Of a DNA stretch of 64,000 bases, positions 23,550 to 34,162 are shown in pieces. Location: positions 70,936,390 through 71,000,389 of the forward strand of contig JAVMKO010000003.1 of assembly GCA_032164245.1 (NCBI GenBank), written 5' to 3'. The translations under genes were made by a program, and so were the position numbers. The first letter of the stretch is position 1. Every line of letters begins with the position of its first letter. This DNA comes from Sternotherus odoratus (taxonomy: Eukaryota; Chordata; Testudines; Kinosternidae). Under the pieces are notes generated by a model. That model searched no databases and was not told the origin of the DNA. It worked only from the letters and a program-made list of their open reading frames with translations.

Positions 23550-25427
23550 CTCCTTTGTCCACGCGGCAAGGAAGCCAGCACCCACCCTCGCTACCATAGT
23601 GGATGTGAATGGCAGGCTGGGCTGAACCTGCTGTGGACTTTATGCTAGTCACCCCTTTTAAAGGGGGGATAAGAAGGAATTTTTCCCGCACACCACAATT
23701 GGCTTTGGTGGAGTGTGTTTTTTTCCCCTTCCCCACAGCGGAAGTGAAGGAAGATCTTTTTTGGTGAGAAGAAAAGGCGGTAGGCCATATGTTGCAACTT
23801 ATTTTGTATGGTTGGGCAGATGTTCCGTGCAGGTACTCCATAGAGAGGGCAGCCAGGCACCAGATAAATGGCCTGGTAAAGAACTTAAAAGGAGGTACCG
23901 GATAATAGAACGGAACGAGGGAGGGAGTTGGTGACTCCTATGATTGGTATGGTTGGGAGTCAACCTCCCATTCTCATAGCCATCCTTAATCCTCTTATGA
24001 GGATAGAGGATGGTAAGGTCCAAGCCATAGGTTAACTGGGGGACCTGGATGGAAACAAAGAGGGGCTGGTGGAAGCCCTAGAGAATTTATTTGAATAAGC
24101 ATGGATTTGCCTGCACTGTACATTTTATCTGCCTAGACCTCTGTATAATAAAGTTGCGGCCTCATTAAAATGCATAACAAGTCTCCTGTTCTTCTTGCAG
24201 TATACCCAGACAATGTCTCAGTCTCTCATTCTCCCACTCCAAAACTTCTGTATTGTCCTTGATTCCAGAAGAAGCAGCAAGGGAAAAATAGTTCTTCTAA
24301 AATATGTCAAAATTTTCATATTTAAATATACCATTTCACCAGGAATATGCTTAGACCATCGCTAATTTTTTTTTTAAGACACTGGCTTACTTTGGAACAC
24401 CATGGAACAGGCCTAATACTGTAATCATCCTGCAAAATCTTTGACTCAAAAGACTTTTTTTTCCCATCTGCCTGGTCTCCAAGAGATTGTTTGATAAACT
24501 ATACTGTAGGAATTGCAGCCAGCAACTAAACAAATTGGTAAACGTAGCCAAAAACAAGCGTTGGCTGCTGTCAGCGTTACCTTCTGAGTTGAACAAATGC
24601 TGATGTCCACCTTAACAGAAAAACACATCTCTGGCTGTTTTGTGCTGCTGAACTCTGTAGGGAGTCATTGCAATATAGTGTCAGTTCTAGCACCTTTGTC
24701 TGATATCTCCACAGCTGCGCTGGGTTCAGCTCAGAATCAGGGCCAGGACTTCCTAACTTTGTTTGCTAAATCATTTAACTCTGTGTGTTACAATGCTACT
24801 GGGGTCTCAGCTCATCCATGTACTCTAATTTGCACAGAGACTCTTCTTAGATCAAAGGCTTGCAAAGCAGACGTTCACTCTGGTCACCATTGCAGCTCTC
24901 TGATAAGTCACTCCTGTACCAACTCTGGAACAGGGTGCACTCTGAGTCCATGGCACTCTTTCCCCCCCCCCCTTCCTTTTCTGGCTCAACCCACCTCTGG
25001 GCCCGCCATCACTGACACTCTCCTTGCTCCTCCTTCCTGGCACCACATCCAAACCAGCCAGCTTCCATTCCTTTTCCAACTGAGCTCTGCCTCAGCTCCC
25101 CCTGACCCACCACTCTTCTGCTCCTTCCCTGGTTCAATTAGCCAAGCTGAACCCCCCCCCCCCGCCCAAATTTTGCTTAATCTGACCCCTCCCCTAACAG
25201 TGTATGTAGTTGTGTGCGCACACACATGCTCACTCTTCCACCTGTCTACCCAACTGGGGTAGAACCCAATGCCCCCTCTTGTCACACGCAGACTGTACCT
25301 TCAGCCCTAAACTTCACTCAGCCCTCCTCAGCTCCTGTCAAGCACTCCAGAACCCCTTACCTTCTCCTCTGCCCCTACTCATTTCCCTCCTGGATGTCCC
25401 TATTTCCTCATTCTGCTCCATGCATCA
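23550..25427. other. Unique intronic sequence, includes one long unexplained frame
   Basis: No repeat family or conserved gene recognised. The longest open frame outside repeats is here: 24597-25262, plus strand, 221 codons, with a Ser/Cys-rich first half and a Pro-rich second half. It overlaps minus-strand frames and C-rich runs (24961, 25150) that inflate its length. I do not call it a gene. Confidence 0.4.
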
Positions 25428-25560
25428 TAAATATGGCCATACTGGGTCAGACCAATGGTCCATCTAGCCCAGTGTCCTGTCTGGTGGCAGTGGGCAGTAA
25501 CACCACCATCTGTTTCATTCCCAAGAGCACCAAGAGGGAAATTCAGATGAGATTCTATCT
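25428..25560 (-). repeat. CR1-clade LINE 3'-end fragment
   Basis: GCCATACTGGGTCAGACCAA, GGTCCATCTAGCCCAGTG and TCCTGTCTGG are the reverse complement of the 3' tail seen in + orientation at 60029-60205. Only the tail is present, consistent with 5'-truncated insertion. Confidence 0.7.
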
Positions 25561-25827
25561 TGTGAAAATGTTTTATGCAATTCAAGCATATCTGAGTCTG
25601 TAGACAATCTTAGACCTTCCTAAAATGGGTTAGGCTGATCCAGGGCTTTAGGTTGGTTCAATCTGCTTTCAGACTTTACACCACATAAAACTTCAAACAA
25701 ATTCTGAAAAATATGAGTGGAGCAGGGGATGGGTAGGATATCAGGAGGTTGTAGAAGGATGTAGATTGAAGCAGCAATGTATAGCTGCTTAACCTGAGTT
25801 AAGCAAGGTAAAATTAATTCATTCTTA
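25561..25827. other. Unclassified intronic sequence
   Basis: Ordinary AT-rich DNA between a LINE tail and a miniature. Nothing recognised. Confidence 0.4.
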
Positions 25828-26122
25828 GGGCTGGTTCTCACTATCAGGGGGGGTCGACGGGAGATACGCAACTTCAGCTACGTGAATCACGTAGCTGAAG
25901 TTTGTGTATCTGCAGCCGACTTACCTGCCGTCCTCACAGTGGCAGCAGTCGGCGGCGCGCTCACCCATCGACTCCAGCTTGTGCCTCCCGGCAAGCTGGA
26001 GTTCTGGAGTCGACGGGGGCGCTGCGAGCGATCGATTTCTTGCGTCCTCACAAGACACGAGAAATCGATCGCCAAAAGATCGATCGCTACCCGCCGATCT
26101 GGCGGGTAGTGAAGACCAGCCC
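25828..26122 (+). mobile_element. Palindromic miniature element, copy 1
   Basis: The ends are GGGCTGGT and ACCAGCCC. Near the left end is a perfect palindrome with 14-bp arms starting CTTCAGCTACGTGA. Further in are paired CCAGCTTG...CAAGCTGG and CGATCGATTT...AAATCGATCG arms, so the whole unit folds into stem-loops. TTA and TCA flank the ends, compatible with the 3-bp TWA duplication of PIF/Harbinger, but the superfamily is not proven. Copies 2 and 3 are at 38510 and 39956. Open frames across it come from the palindromes. Confidence 0.75.
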
Positions 26123-26660
26123 TCATTTTCATGGGAATATCTTTCAGTTTGGAAATGTCAGAATAAAAAAAAGTAGGGAACTTTATTCAGGAAGTGTGAA
26201 AATGCACAATGTTTCCAGATGATCTTGCTCTGTTTAAAATCCTTTATTAAAGCAGTACAATAGTAACATGGGAAACTTCTTTTTCCTTGTATTCATAGAA
26301 GTAGGAAAGCTTATACACTTTAGCAAGTTTTTCTTCGGTGTTTTAAGGATAGTAAGAATTTTCCATTCTAAATATTTCTGCCTGTTAGAAAATTCCTGCC
26401 AAAATATACCATGTGAATTAGATTGGGTCTGCGGTTTGTTCACTTGTCAGATTGCTTATGTTTCATGACTGCAGTTTCTTCCTTTCCTTTCCTTTTTTTT
26501 TTTAAACAAAAAGTATTTAAATATCATCAAAAAATTGTAACGAGGAAAAGACAAGTGATTCAAATCTAATTCTTTTGAATTCATTAATCAAGCTATTGCC
26601 CGATATCAATATATTACAAACAGAAAGTACATGGGAGTATGAATTCTTGTTCATGTTACA
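26123..26660. other. Unclassified AT-rich intronic sequence
   Basis: Nothing recognised. A T-rich run lies near 26485-26505. Confidence 0.4.
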
Positions 26661-26717
26661 GAAAAACAGCCATACTGGGTCAAACCAATAGTCCATCTAA
26701 CCCAGTATCTTGCCTCT
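26661..26717 (-). repeat. CR1-clade LINE 3'-end fragment
   Basis: ACAGCCATACTGGGTCAAAC, AGTCCATCTAACCCAGTATC and TTGCCTCT match the same tail as at 25428. It is directly followed by a Harbinger-like element, which may have inserted in it. Confidence 0.65.
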
Positions 26718-27290
26718 AAGTCCTGGTGTGCACTACAGAGTTAGGTCGAAGGAAGCTGCCTTAAGTCGACCTGTTAATGTATGCGTCTACACTACCGAGT
26801 CCTTTACGTCAACCTAAGTTGCCTTCTGTATTCCAGCTCTGCGAGAGGCGTAGCACTTAATTCGATTTTCATGGGTCGACAGCGAGGTGTAACTGCGAAA
26901 ATACAGCATTTTGTAATTTAGCTTAATTGGCTTTCCAATGTTGTCTCACAATGTTCATCTGTAACCACTCTGGAGATCAGTCTCAACTCCGCTGCACTAG
27001 AGCCAGGCACACAGGAAACAGCCCCTCCCCTGCTAAAGCCCCAGGAACTATTGAATTCCCATTTCCTATTTGATCAGCATTGAGAGCACGCCAGCACAAC
27101 TGGTCATGGAGACTCTTTATGCCCCAAACTCACTCCAGCCTGGTCTGCACAGAGTGGTGGATCTCATCACTGCGTGGAGAGAAAAGTCTGTGCAGGCAGA
27201 AGAAAAGCTGACATCTGTGCAAAGGTTGCTCGGGGAATGTGGGAGAAGGGCTACATGACTAGCAAAACACACCTAGTTCCTATTTTTGGC
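26718..27290 (+). mobile_element. PIF/Harbinger-type fragment with Myb/SANT-like coding remnant
   Basis: The left end (AAGTCCTGGTGTGCACTACA, GAGTTAGGTCGAAGG) matches the terminal region of an abundant turtle Harbinger family. At about 27070-27258 a frame reads LVMETLYAPNS, then HRVVDLITAWREKSVQAE and VQRLLGECGRR. This resembles the VVDLI-VWGEKSVQAEL start of the trihelix/Myb-SANT DNA-binding protein these elements encode. A deletion or frameshift after SVQAEE and loss of the WT start show it is dead. The transposase gene and the right terminal repeat were not found. Confidence 0.65.
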
Positions 27291-27298
27291 TTTCCAAC

Positions 27299-27445
27299 CA
27301 ATTTCCTAAGTGACCTTAGATAAACCACTTAACTTCTGTGTTCCTCAGTGTACTAACCTATAAAATGGTAATATCACATGTTTGCCTTGACTGGTCTTTG
27401 CAGGGATAAAATAAGGAAAAGACTCTGTGTAAGTTCAATAAGTTG
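27299..27445 (+). repeat. MIR-type SINE fragment
   Basis: GTGACCTTAGATAAACCACT, TAACTTCTGTGTTCCTCAGT, TATAAAATGGTAATATCACA and GGGATAAAATAAGG follow the order of the MIR core and 3' half. Old and diverged. No tRNA-like promoter is left. Confidence 0.7.
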
Positions 27446-27877
27446 TCTATACTTTTTACAATAACTACTCTCCTTTGCCCAGTGATTTGTTCTGCCTGGA
27501 TCTGCATGTCACCACCAACATATAACCCTGTGGAAAGGCATGTTTATACTGGGAACATAGATATAATAACATGCTAACTTCCATGGCCATCAGGTTCCAA
27601 TGTAATTCTGAATGGCACACGGTAAAATGTCATTAGTGGGATTTAATGTTCTAAAGGGAAAAATAAAATTTTATTATTCATAATCGGCAGTTCTTACCTT
27701 GTATTGAAATGACTTACATTGGAAATGCTATATTATAATTTGGCGGTTATGTTGGGTTGTTGGCAGTTTATTAATTTAGTCCTTGTCTGAAACTCGCTGA
27801 ACTGTGCCTCAAGTTGAAATAAGGACATCAGAAGTAAGTATTTGTCTCATGATTGGTTTAAAAACTTTTATTTCATA
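27446..27877. other. Unclassified intronic sequence
   Basis: No feature recognised in this AT-rich spacer between the MIR and the first Helitron. Confidence 0.4.
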
Positions 27878-29286
27878 CTAGCATAAGTGCCCGGCGCTGC
27901 TCGGGTCAGTCGGAGGTGGGGAGGTGGCAGACAGCTGACACCCCCTGACCAACCCCAACACCCACCCCTCACCCACCCCGACACCTTCCCACCCCCCCAA
28001 GCAAACCCAACACCCCCACCTCACCCCCGACCAAACCCGACACCCCCACCTCACTTACCGTCCCACCAAACCCAACTCAGATCCGTCGCAGGCGGGGAGG
28101 GGGCCCAGAGCCGAGGGATTCCGGGGACCTTCGCAGGTGGGGGGCGGCACAGAGCTGATGGATTCTGGGGTTCCGTTTGGAGGGGGGAGGGGCAGAGAAC
28201 TGAGGGATCTCCGGGGTTCCGTTGGGAGGGGGGAGGGGCAGTGAGCTGAGTGATCTCCGGGGTTCCGTTGGGAGGGGGGGCAGTGAGCTGAGTGATCTCC
28301 GGGGTTCCATTGGAGGAGGGAGGGGCAGTGAGCTGAGTGATCTCCGGGGTTCCGTTGGGAGGGGGGGCAGTGGGCTGAGTGATCTCCGGGGTTCCGTTGG
28401 AGGAGGGAGGGGTAGTGAGCTGAGTGATCTCCGGGGTTCCGTTGGAGGAGGGAGGGGTAGTGAGCTGAGTGATCTCCGGGGTTCCGTTGGAGGAGGGAGG
28501 GGCAGTGAGCTGAGTGATCTCCGGGGTTCCGTTGGAGGGGGGGGGCAGTGCGCTGAGTGATCTCCGGGGTTCCGTTGGGAGGGGGGGGGCAGTGAGCTGA
28601 GTGATCTCCGGGGTTCCGTTGGAGGAGGGAGGGGCAGTGAGCTGAGTGATCTCCAGGGTTCCGTTGGAGGAGGGAGGGGCAGTGAGCTGAGTGATATCCT
28701 GGGTTCCGTTGGAGGAGGGAGGGGCAGTGAGCTGAGTGATCTCCGTGGTTCCGTTGGGAGGGGGGAGGGGCAGTGAGCTGAGTGATCTCCGGGGTTCCGT
28801 TGGAGGAGGGAGGGGCAGTGAGCTGAGTGATCTCCGGGGTTCCGTTGGGAGGGGGGAGGGGCAGTGAGCTGAGTGAATCTCCGGGGTTCCGTTGGAGGAG
28901 GGAGGGGCAGTGAGCTGAGTGATCTCCGGGGTTCCGTTGGGAGGGGGGAGGGGCAGAGAACTGAGGGAGCTCCGGGGTTCCGTTGGAGGAAGGAGGGGTG
29001 AGCTGAGCGAGTGAGGTGTCTGTTGGAGGGGGGTATTATGACATCATCACCACCTAACCGCCCAGCCGATGTGATTGGCCCTGAAAGACTTTCACCCCTG
29101 GGGGGCGTCAGAGGTGAGATCCGAAAATTTTTCGACCCTTACCATCATCTAGACCCCAAGACCCCTCACTGTACCAAATTTCAAGTCTCTGGCTCAAACG
29201 GTGCGGGAGGACTTCGCAGTCATACGTACATACATATATACATACACACATACATACATACACCACTTGACTTTTATATATATAGA
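27878..29286 (-). mobile_element. Non-autonomous Helitron, copy A (minus strand)
   Basis: Read on the minus strand the element begins TCTATATATATAAAAGTCAA at 29286 and ends CTAG at 27878. Seven bases before the CTAG is a GC hairpin (CCCGAGCAGCGCCGGGC). The TC start, CTRR end, subterminal hairpin, lack of inverted repeats and insertion between A and T are the Helitron hallmarks. Helitrons move by rolling-circle replication with a Rep/helicase, which is not encoded here. The first 250 bases nearly match copies B-D. An expanded minisatellite (28177-28995) makes this copy long. Confidence 0.85.
28177..28995. repeat. Minisatellite, about 45-bp unit, about 18 copies, inside Helitron A
   Basis: The unit contains GTGAGCTGAGTGATCTCC, GGGGTTCCGTTGG and AGGAGGGAGGGG. 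Copies differ at few positions and mainly in G-run length. Because 45 is a multiple of three, one frame stays open and reads a 15-residue repeat (ELSDLRGSVGGGRGS), which is a by-product rather than a protein. Helitrons B-D have only a few units, so the array expanded in this copy. Confidence 0.9.
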
Positions 29287-30442
29287 TTTAATTGTAAAAA
29301 GATGGCTATTTTCTGATACATAAATTCAATTATAAGTTCCAGTATTTATTTTAATCATGAAATTCAGGGCTCAGTATTGCAACAGTGAATTAAAAATGTC
29401 CAGCAATGTGAATGTGCCAGTAAAGCTTGAGAAAAAGAAATAAGATGCTATAAATAAAAGAGGAAAATGCCATGGATTTGATCTCTCAGAAATGAAAAGT
29501 TAGTAAAGAAATAAGACATCTGATGATAGTTCAAAGAAACAATAGTATATTTTTGAAATAGTATTTATTAAAATCAGATTTTTGTAAAAATAAAAGTAAA
29601 ATAAGAAGATAGAATCGAATACTGGAGATACTGAGATTAACATCCCGCCATAAGTTAAAAACAATGCCTGGGACCTCGTATTCCTGATTCTGACATTTTC
29701 ATCAGCAGGGCTGTTCCTAGGGCAGGTGTGGGACCCGAGGCAGAAGTGATGGATTCATCTCTTCCGATACCAACTGCACCGGCCAATCGCAACAGCGTGT
29801 GGGGTTCCCCCACTCTGGACTCCCCTGCGCTTTTGGAAGTGACAGATTGGCCAGCACTGTTGGTCCCAGAAGAAATCAGTCACACAGGGCCCTGAGTGGT
29901 CGCCCCTATTCAACCTACCCAAGGGATGGCTCTGTTAATCAGAATTGATAAATTTACTATTTCTGACAGATAACTTGTACAAATAACATTAAATATCTTG
30001 GGGAAGTATGCTTGAAATGTGTTAGAGATGGGATTTTTTTGTTTTTTTGTTTTTTTTTGTTTAAAAGGGTAAAATTTGCAAAGCGATTGACTTTCCAAAA
30101 GATATTTAGAGCTAATTTTGTAAAGGTATTTTGGCACCTGGTGTATTGTCAAAAGCTCCTAGGCATCTAACTCCAACTGAAATCAATGAGTTTTAGTGAC
30201 CTAGTGATTTTGAAAATCCCACTAGGTGCCTAAATATCTTTAAAAATCTATGCGTTAGGCATTTAGGATCCTAAGTATAATGAGACATGGGCCCCTAAAT
30301 ACCTAAATAATTTTTGGACATGGAATTTAGGTTCCTAAGTAATTTAGGTGCTTTGGGAAATTTTATCTGTGGTCTACGGCTAGTATATTGCAATTATTCT
30401 TGTCCAAATAATACACTGATTTTTTACCAATATATATCTATA
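29287..30442. other. Unclassified intronic sequence between Helitrons
   Basis: 29700-29900 is GC-richer and may be a decayed miniature element. 30130-30370 contains repeated TAGGTGCCTAAAT-like text in both orientations, typical of an old amniote DNA-transposon repeat that I cannot name. A T/G-rich run lies at 30036-30060. No gene recognised. Confidence 0.4.
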
Positions 30443-31089
30443 TCTATATATATAAAAGTCAAGTGGTGTATGTATGAGTGTATGTATGTACGTATGACTG
30501 CGAAGTCCTCCGCACCGTTTGAGCCAGAGACTTGAATTTTGGTACAGTGAGGGGTCTTGGGGTCTAGATGCTGGTAAGGGTCGAAAAATTTTCGGATCTC
30601 ACCTCTGACGCCCCCCAGGGGTGAAAGTCTTTCAGGGCCAATCACATCAGCTTGGCAGTTAGGTGGTGATGATGTCATAATACCCCCCTCCAACAGACAC
30701 CTCACTCGCTCAGCTCACCCCTCCCTCCTCCAACGGAACCCGGAGATCCCTCAGTTCTCTGCCCCTCCCACCTCCCCAACGGAACCCCGGAGATCCCTCA
30801 GTTCTCTGCCCCTCCCACCTCCCCAACGGAACCCCGGACTACATCGGCTCTGGGCCCCCTCCCCTCCTGCAACGGATCTGAGTTGGGTTTGGTGGGACGG
30901 TAAGTGAGGTGGGGGTGTCGGATTCGGTCGGGGGGGTGAGGTGGGGGTTTCGGGTTTGCTTCGGGGGGTGGGAAGGTGTCGGGGTGGGTGAGGGGTGAGG
31001 GGTGGGTGTTGGGGTTGGTCAGGGGGTGTCAGCTGTCTGCCACCTCCCCACCTCCGACTGACCCGAGCAGCGCCGGGCACTTATGCTAG
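30443..31089 (+). mobile_element. Non-autonomous Helitron, copy B (647 bp)
   Basis: Starts TCTATATATATAAAAGTCAA after an A and ends ACTTATGCTAG, with hairpin CCCGAGCAGCGCCGGGC just upstream of the end. Internal marks shared with the other copies are a (TATG)n run, GAGCCAGAGACTTGAA, GGTCTAGATGCTGG and CACCTCACTCGCTCAGCTCA. Helitron C starts immediately after the CTAG with no spacer. No Rep/helicase is encoded. Confidence 0.88.
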
Positions 31090-33031
31090 TATATATATAA
31101 AAGTCAAGTGGTGTATGTATGTGTGTATGTATGTATGTATGTACGTATGACTGCGAACTCCTCCCGCACCGTTTGAGCCAGAGACTTGAAATTTGGTACA
31201 GTGAGGGGTCTTGGGGTCTAGATGCTGGTAAGGGTCGAAAAATTTTCGGATCTCACCTCTGACGCCCCCCAGGGGTGAAAGTCTTTCAGGGCCAATCACA
31301 TCGGTTGGGCGGTTAGGTGTGATGATGTCATAATACCCCCTCCAACAGACCACCTCACTCGCTCAGCTCACTCCTCCCTCCTCCAACGGAACCCCGGAGC
31401 TCCCTCAGTTCTCTGCCCCTCCCCCCTCCCAACGGAACCCCGGAGATCCCTCCATTCTCTGCCCCTCCCCCCTCCCAACGGAACCCCGGAGATCCCTCCA
31501 TTCTCTACCCCTCCCCCCTCCCAACGGAACCCCGGAGAGCCCTCAGTTCTCTGCCCCTCCCACCTCAACCCCGGACTCCATCAGCTCTGTGCCCCCCCCC
31601 CCCACCTGCGAAGGTCCCCGGAATCCCTTGGCTCTGGGCCCCCTCCCCCCCTGCGACGGATCTGAGTTGGGTTTGGTGGGACGGTAAGTGAGGTGGGGGT
31701 GTCGGGTTCTGTCGGGGGGTGAGGTGGGGGTGTTGGGGTTGGTCAGGGGGTGTTGCGGTTGGTGGGGGGGGTGAGGTGGGGGTGTTGGGTTTGCTTGGGG
31801 GGGTCAGGTGGGGGGTGTCGGGTTTGGTCGGGGGGTAAGTGAGCCGGGGGGGGGGGGGGTCGGGGTTGGTCTGGGGGGGTGGGAAGGTGTCGGGGGGGTG
31901 AGGGGTGTGGTGTGGGTGTTGGGTTTGGTCTGGGGGGGGGAAGGTGTTGGGGTGGGTGCCCAGACCAAACCCGACACACACCCCTGGCGCACTTACCCCC
32001 CGACCAAACCCGACACCGCCACCTCACCCCCCCACCAACCGCAACACCCCCTGACCAACCCCAACACCCACCCCTCACCCCTCACCCACCCCAACACCTT
32101 CCCCACCCCCCCAGACCAAACCCGACACCCCCTGGCTCACTTACCCCCCGACCGAACCTGACACCCCCACCTCACCCCCCCACCTCACCCCCCCCCCCAC
32201 ACCAATCGCAACACCTCCCGACCAAACCTGACACCCCCCGGCTCACTTACCCCCCGACCGAACCCGACACTCCCACCTCACCCCCCCAATCAAACCCGAC
32301 ACCCCCACCTCACCCCCCACCAACCCCAACACCCCCTGACCAACCCCAACACCCACACCTCACCCCTCACCCCCCCCGACACCTTCCCACCCCCCCCAGA
32401 CCAAACCCGACACCCCCCCGGCTCACTTACCCCCGACCGAACCCGACACCCCTACCTCATCCCCCCAAGAAAACCTGACACCCCCACCTCAACCCCCCAC
32501 CAACCGCAACACCCCCTGACCAACCGCAAACACTCACCCCTCACACACCCCAACACCTTCCCACCCCCCCCAGACCAAACCCTACACCCCCCGGCTCACT
32601 TACCCCCCGACCAAACTCGACAACCCCACCTGACCCCCCCAAGCAAACCCAACACCCCCACCTGACCCCCCGACCAAACCCGACACCCCCCCCCCCCCGG
32701 CTCACGGTGCACTGTGTAGCACACAGATTATTAAATACACTGTTCGGTCGGGGGGTGAGGTGGGGGTGTCGGGTTTGCTCAGGGGGCGAGGTGGGGGTGT
32801 CGGGTTGGTCGGGGGGTGAGGTGGGGTGTTGGGTTTATTTTGGGGGGGTCAGGTGGGGTTGTCGGGTTTGGTCGGGGGGTAAGTGAGCCGGGGGGTCTTG
32901 GGGTTGGTCGGGGGGGGTGGGAAGGTGTCAGGGTGGGTGAAGGGTGGGTGTTGGGGTTTGTCAGGGGGTGTCAACTGTCTGACCCCTCCCCACCTCCGAC
33001 TGACCCGAGCAACGCCGGGCACTTATGCTAG
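31090..33031 (+). mobile_element. Non-autonomous Helitron, copy C (1.94 kb) with internal fold-back
   Basis: Begins directly at the previous CTAG with TATATATATAAAAGTCAA (the first TC has become TA or lost two bases) and ends CCCGAGCAACGCCGGGC, ACTTATGCTAG. Its 5' 250 bases almost match copies B and D. Its C/G-rich middle is greatly expanded and contains an inverted block (see 31660-32990). Frames across the middle read Pro-, Thr- or Gly-rich nonsense on both strands. Confidence 0.86.
31660..32990. repeat. Strand-asymmetric G/C-rich tandem array that switches strand twice
   Basis: The unit is built from GGGTTTGGTCGGGGGGTAAG, GTGAGGTGGGGGTGTTGG and similar text. From about 31660 to 31957 the plus strand is G-rich. 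From about 31960 to 32700 it is C-rich (ACCAAACCCGACACCCCC, GGCTCACTTACCCCCCGACC), i.e. the same array inverted. From about 32745 it is G-rich again. The second junction carries about 40 unrelated bases (GTGCACTGTGTAGCACACAG). Confidence 0.85.
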
Positions 33032-33815
33032 TATATATATATAAAAGTCAAGTGGTGTATGTATGTATGTATGTATGTACGTATGACTGCGAAGTCCTCC
33101 CGCACCGTTTGAGCCAGAGACTTGAATTTTGGTACAGTGAGGGGTCTTGGGGTCTAGATGCTGGTAAGGGTCGAAAAAAATTCGGATCTCACCTCTGACG
33201 CCCCCCAGGGGTGAAAGTCTTTCAGGGCCAATCACATCGGCTGGGCGGTTAGGTGGTGATGATGTCATAATACCCCCCTCCAACAGACACCTCACTCGCT
33301 CAGCTCACCCCTCCCTCCTCCAACGGAACCCCGAGATCCCTCAGTTCTCTGCCCCTCCCCCCTCCCAACAGAACCCCGGAGATCCCTCAGTTCTCTGCCC
33401 CTCCCCCCTCCCAACGGAACCCCGGAGATCACTCAGTTCTCTGCCCCTCCCCCCTCCCGAACGGAACCCCGGAGATCACTCAGTTCTCTGCCCCTCCCCC
33501 CTCCCGAACGGAACCCCGGACTACATCAGCCCTGTGCCCCCCCCCACCTGCGAAGGTCCCCGGAATCCCTCGGCTCTGGGCCCCCTCCCCGCCTGCGACG
33601 GATCCGAATTGGGTTTGGTGGGACGGTAAGTGAGGTGGGGGTGTCGGATTCGGTCGGGGGGGTGAGGTGTGGGTGTTGCGTTTGCTTCGGGGGGTGGGAA
33701 GGTGTCGGGGTGGGTGAGGGGTGAGGTGTGGGTGTTGGGGTTGGTCAGGGGGTGTCAGCTGTCTGCCACCTCCCCACCTCCGACTGACCCGAGCAGCGCC
33801 GGGCACTTATGCTAG
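33032..33815 (+). mobile_element. Non-autonomous Helitron, copy D (784 bp)
   Basis: Starts immediately after the CTAG of copy C with TATATATATATAAAAGTCAA and ends CGCCGGGCACTTATGCTAG, followed by T. By eye it differs from copy B at only a handful of positions in the first 210 bases. It has about five of the 45-bp units that copy A amplified. Confidence 0.87.
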
Positions 33816-33890
33816 TATATATATATTATATAAAGGGTGGTCTAGAGATTTGAATGGCTGTCCTTTTAGCTAGTTTAGTTAACTAGCTAA

Positions 33891-34162
33891 GGCTATGTCT
33901 ACAGTACTTAAGTCGGCAACTGGCGTTGCTTAAAGGTGTGAATATTCCACACACCGCGCCCACTGAACAGCATAGGTTTGCCAACATAAGCACCACTGTG
34001 GACAGCGCTAGGTTGGTGGGAAAACTTCTCCCACCAACATAGCTACTGCTGTTCATTGGGGTGGATTAATTATGTTGACAGGACAGCTTTCTCCCATCGG
34101 CATAAAGTAGGTATGCATCAGTGCTATTGCACCACTGTAAGTTCTCTACTATAGACATAGCC
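33891..34162. mobile_element. 272-bp miniature element, likely PIF/Harbinger type
   Basis: The ends GGCTATGTCTACAGTA and TACTATAGACATAGCC form a 16-bp inverted repeat with one mismatch. TAA and TCA flank it, compatible with a degraded 3-bp TWA duplication. An internal self-complementary block (TTGGTGGGAAAACTTCTCCCACCAA) resembles other turtle miniatures. Non-coding. Confidence 0.75.

Noticed and set aside
28222..28560. Frame with 15-residue repeats (ELSDLRGSVGGGRGS)
   Set aside because: Minisatellite unit of 45 bp keeps the frame open. It lies on the strand opposite the Helitron and has no other support.
31565..32478. Proline/threonine-rich repetitive frames on both strands
   Set aside because: By-products of C-rich array text in Helitron C.
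27887..33806. CRISPR-like or satellite array interpretation of the repeated blocks
   Set aside because: Repeats are contiguous with no unique spacers, and their ends are Helitron ends in a vertebrate genome.
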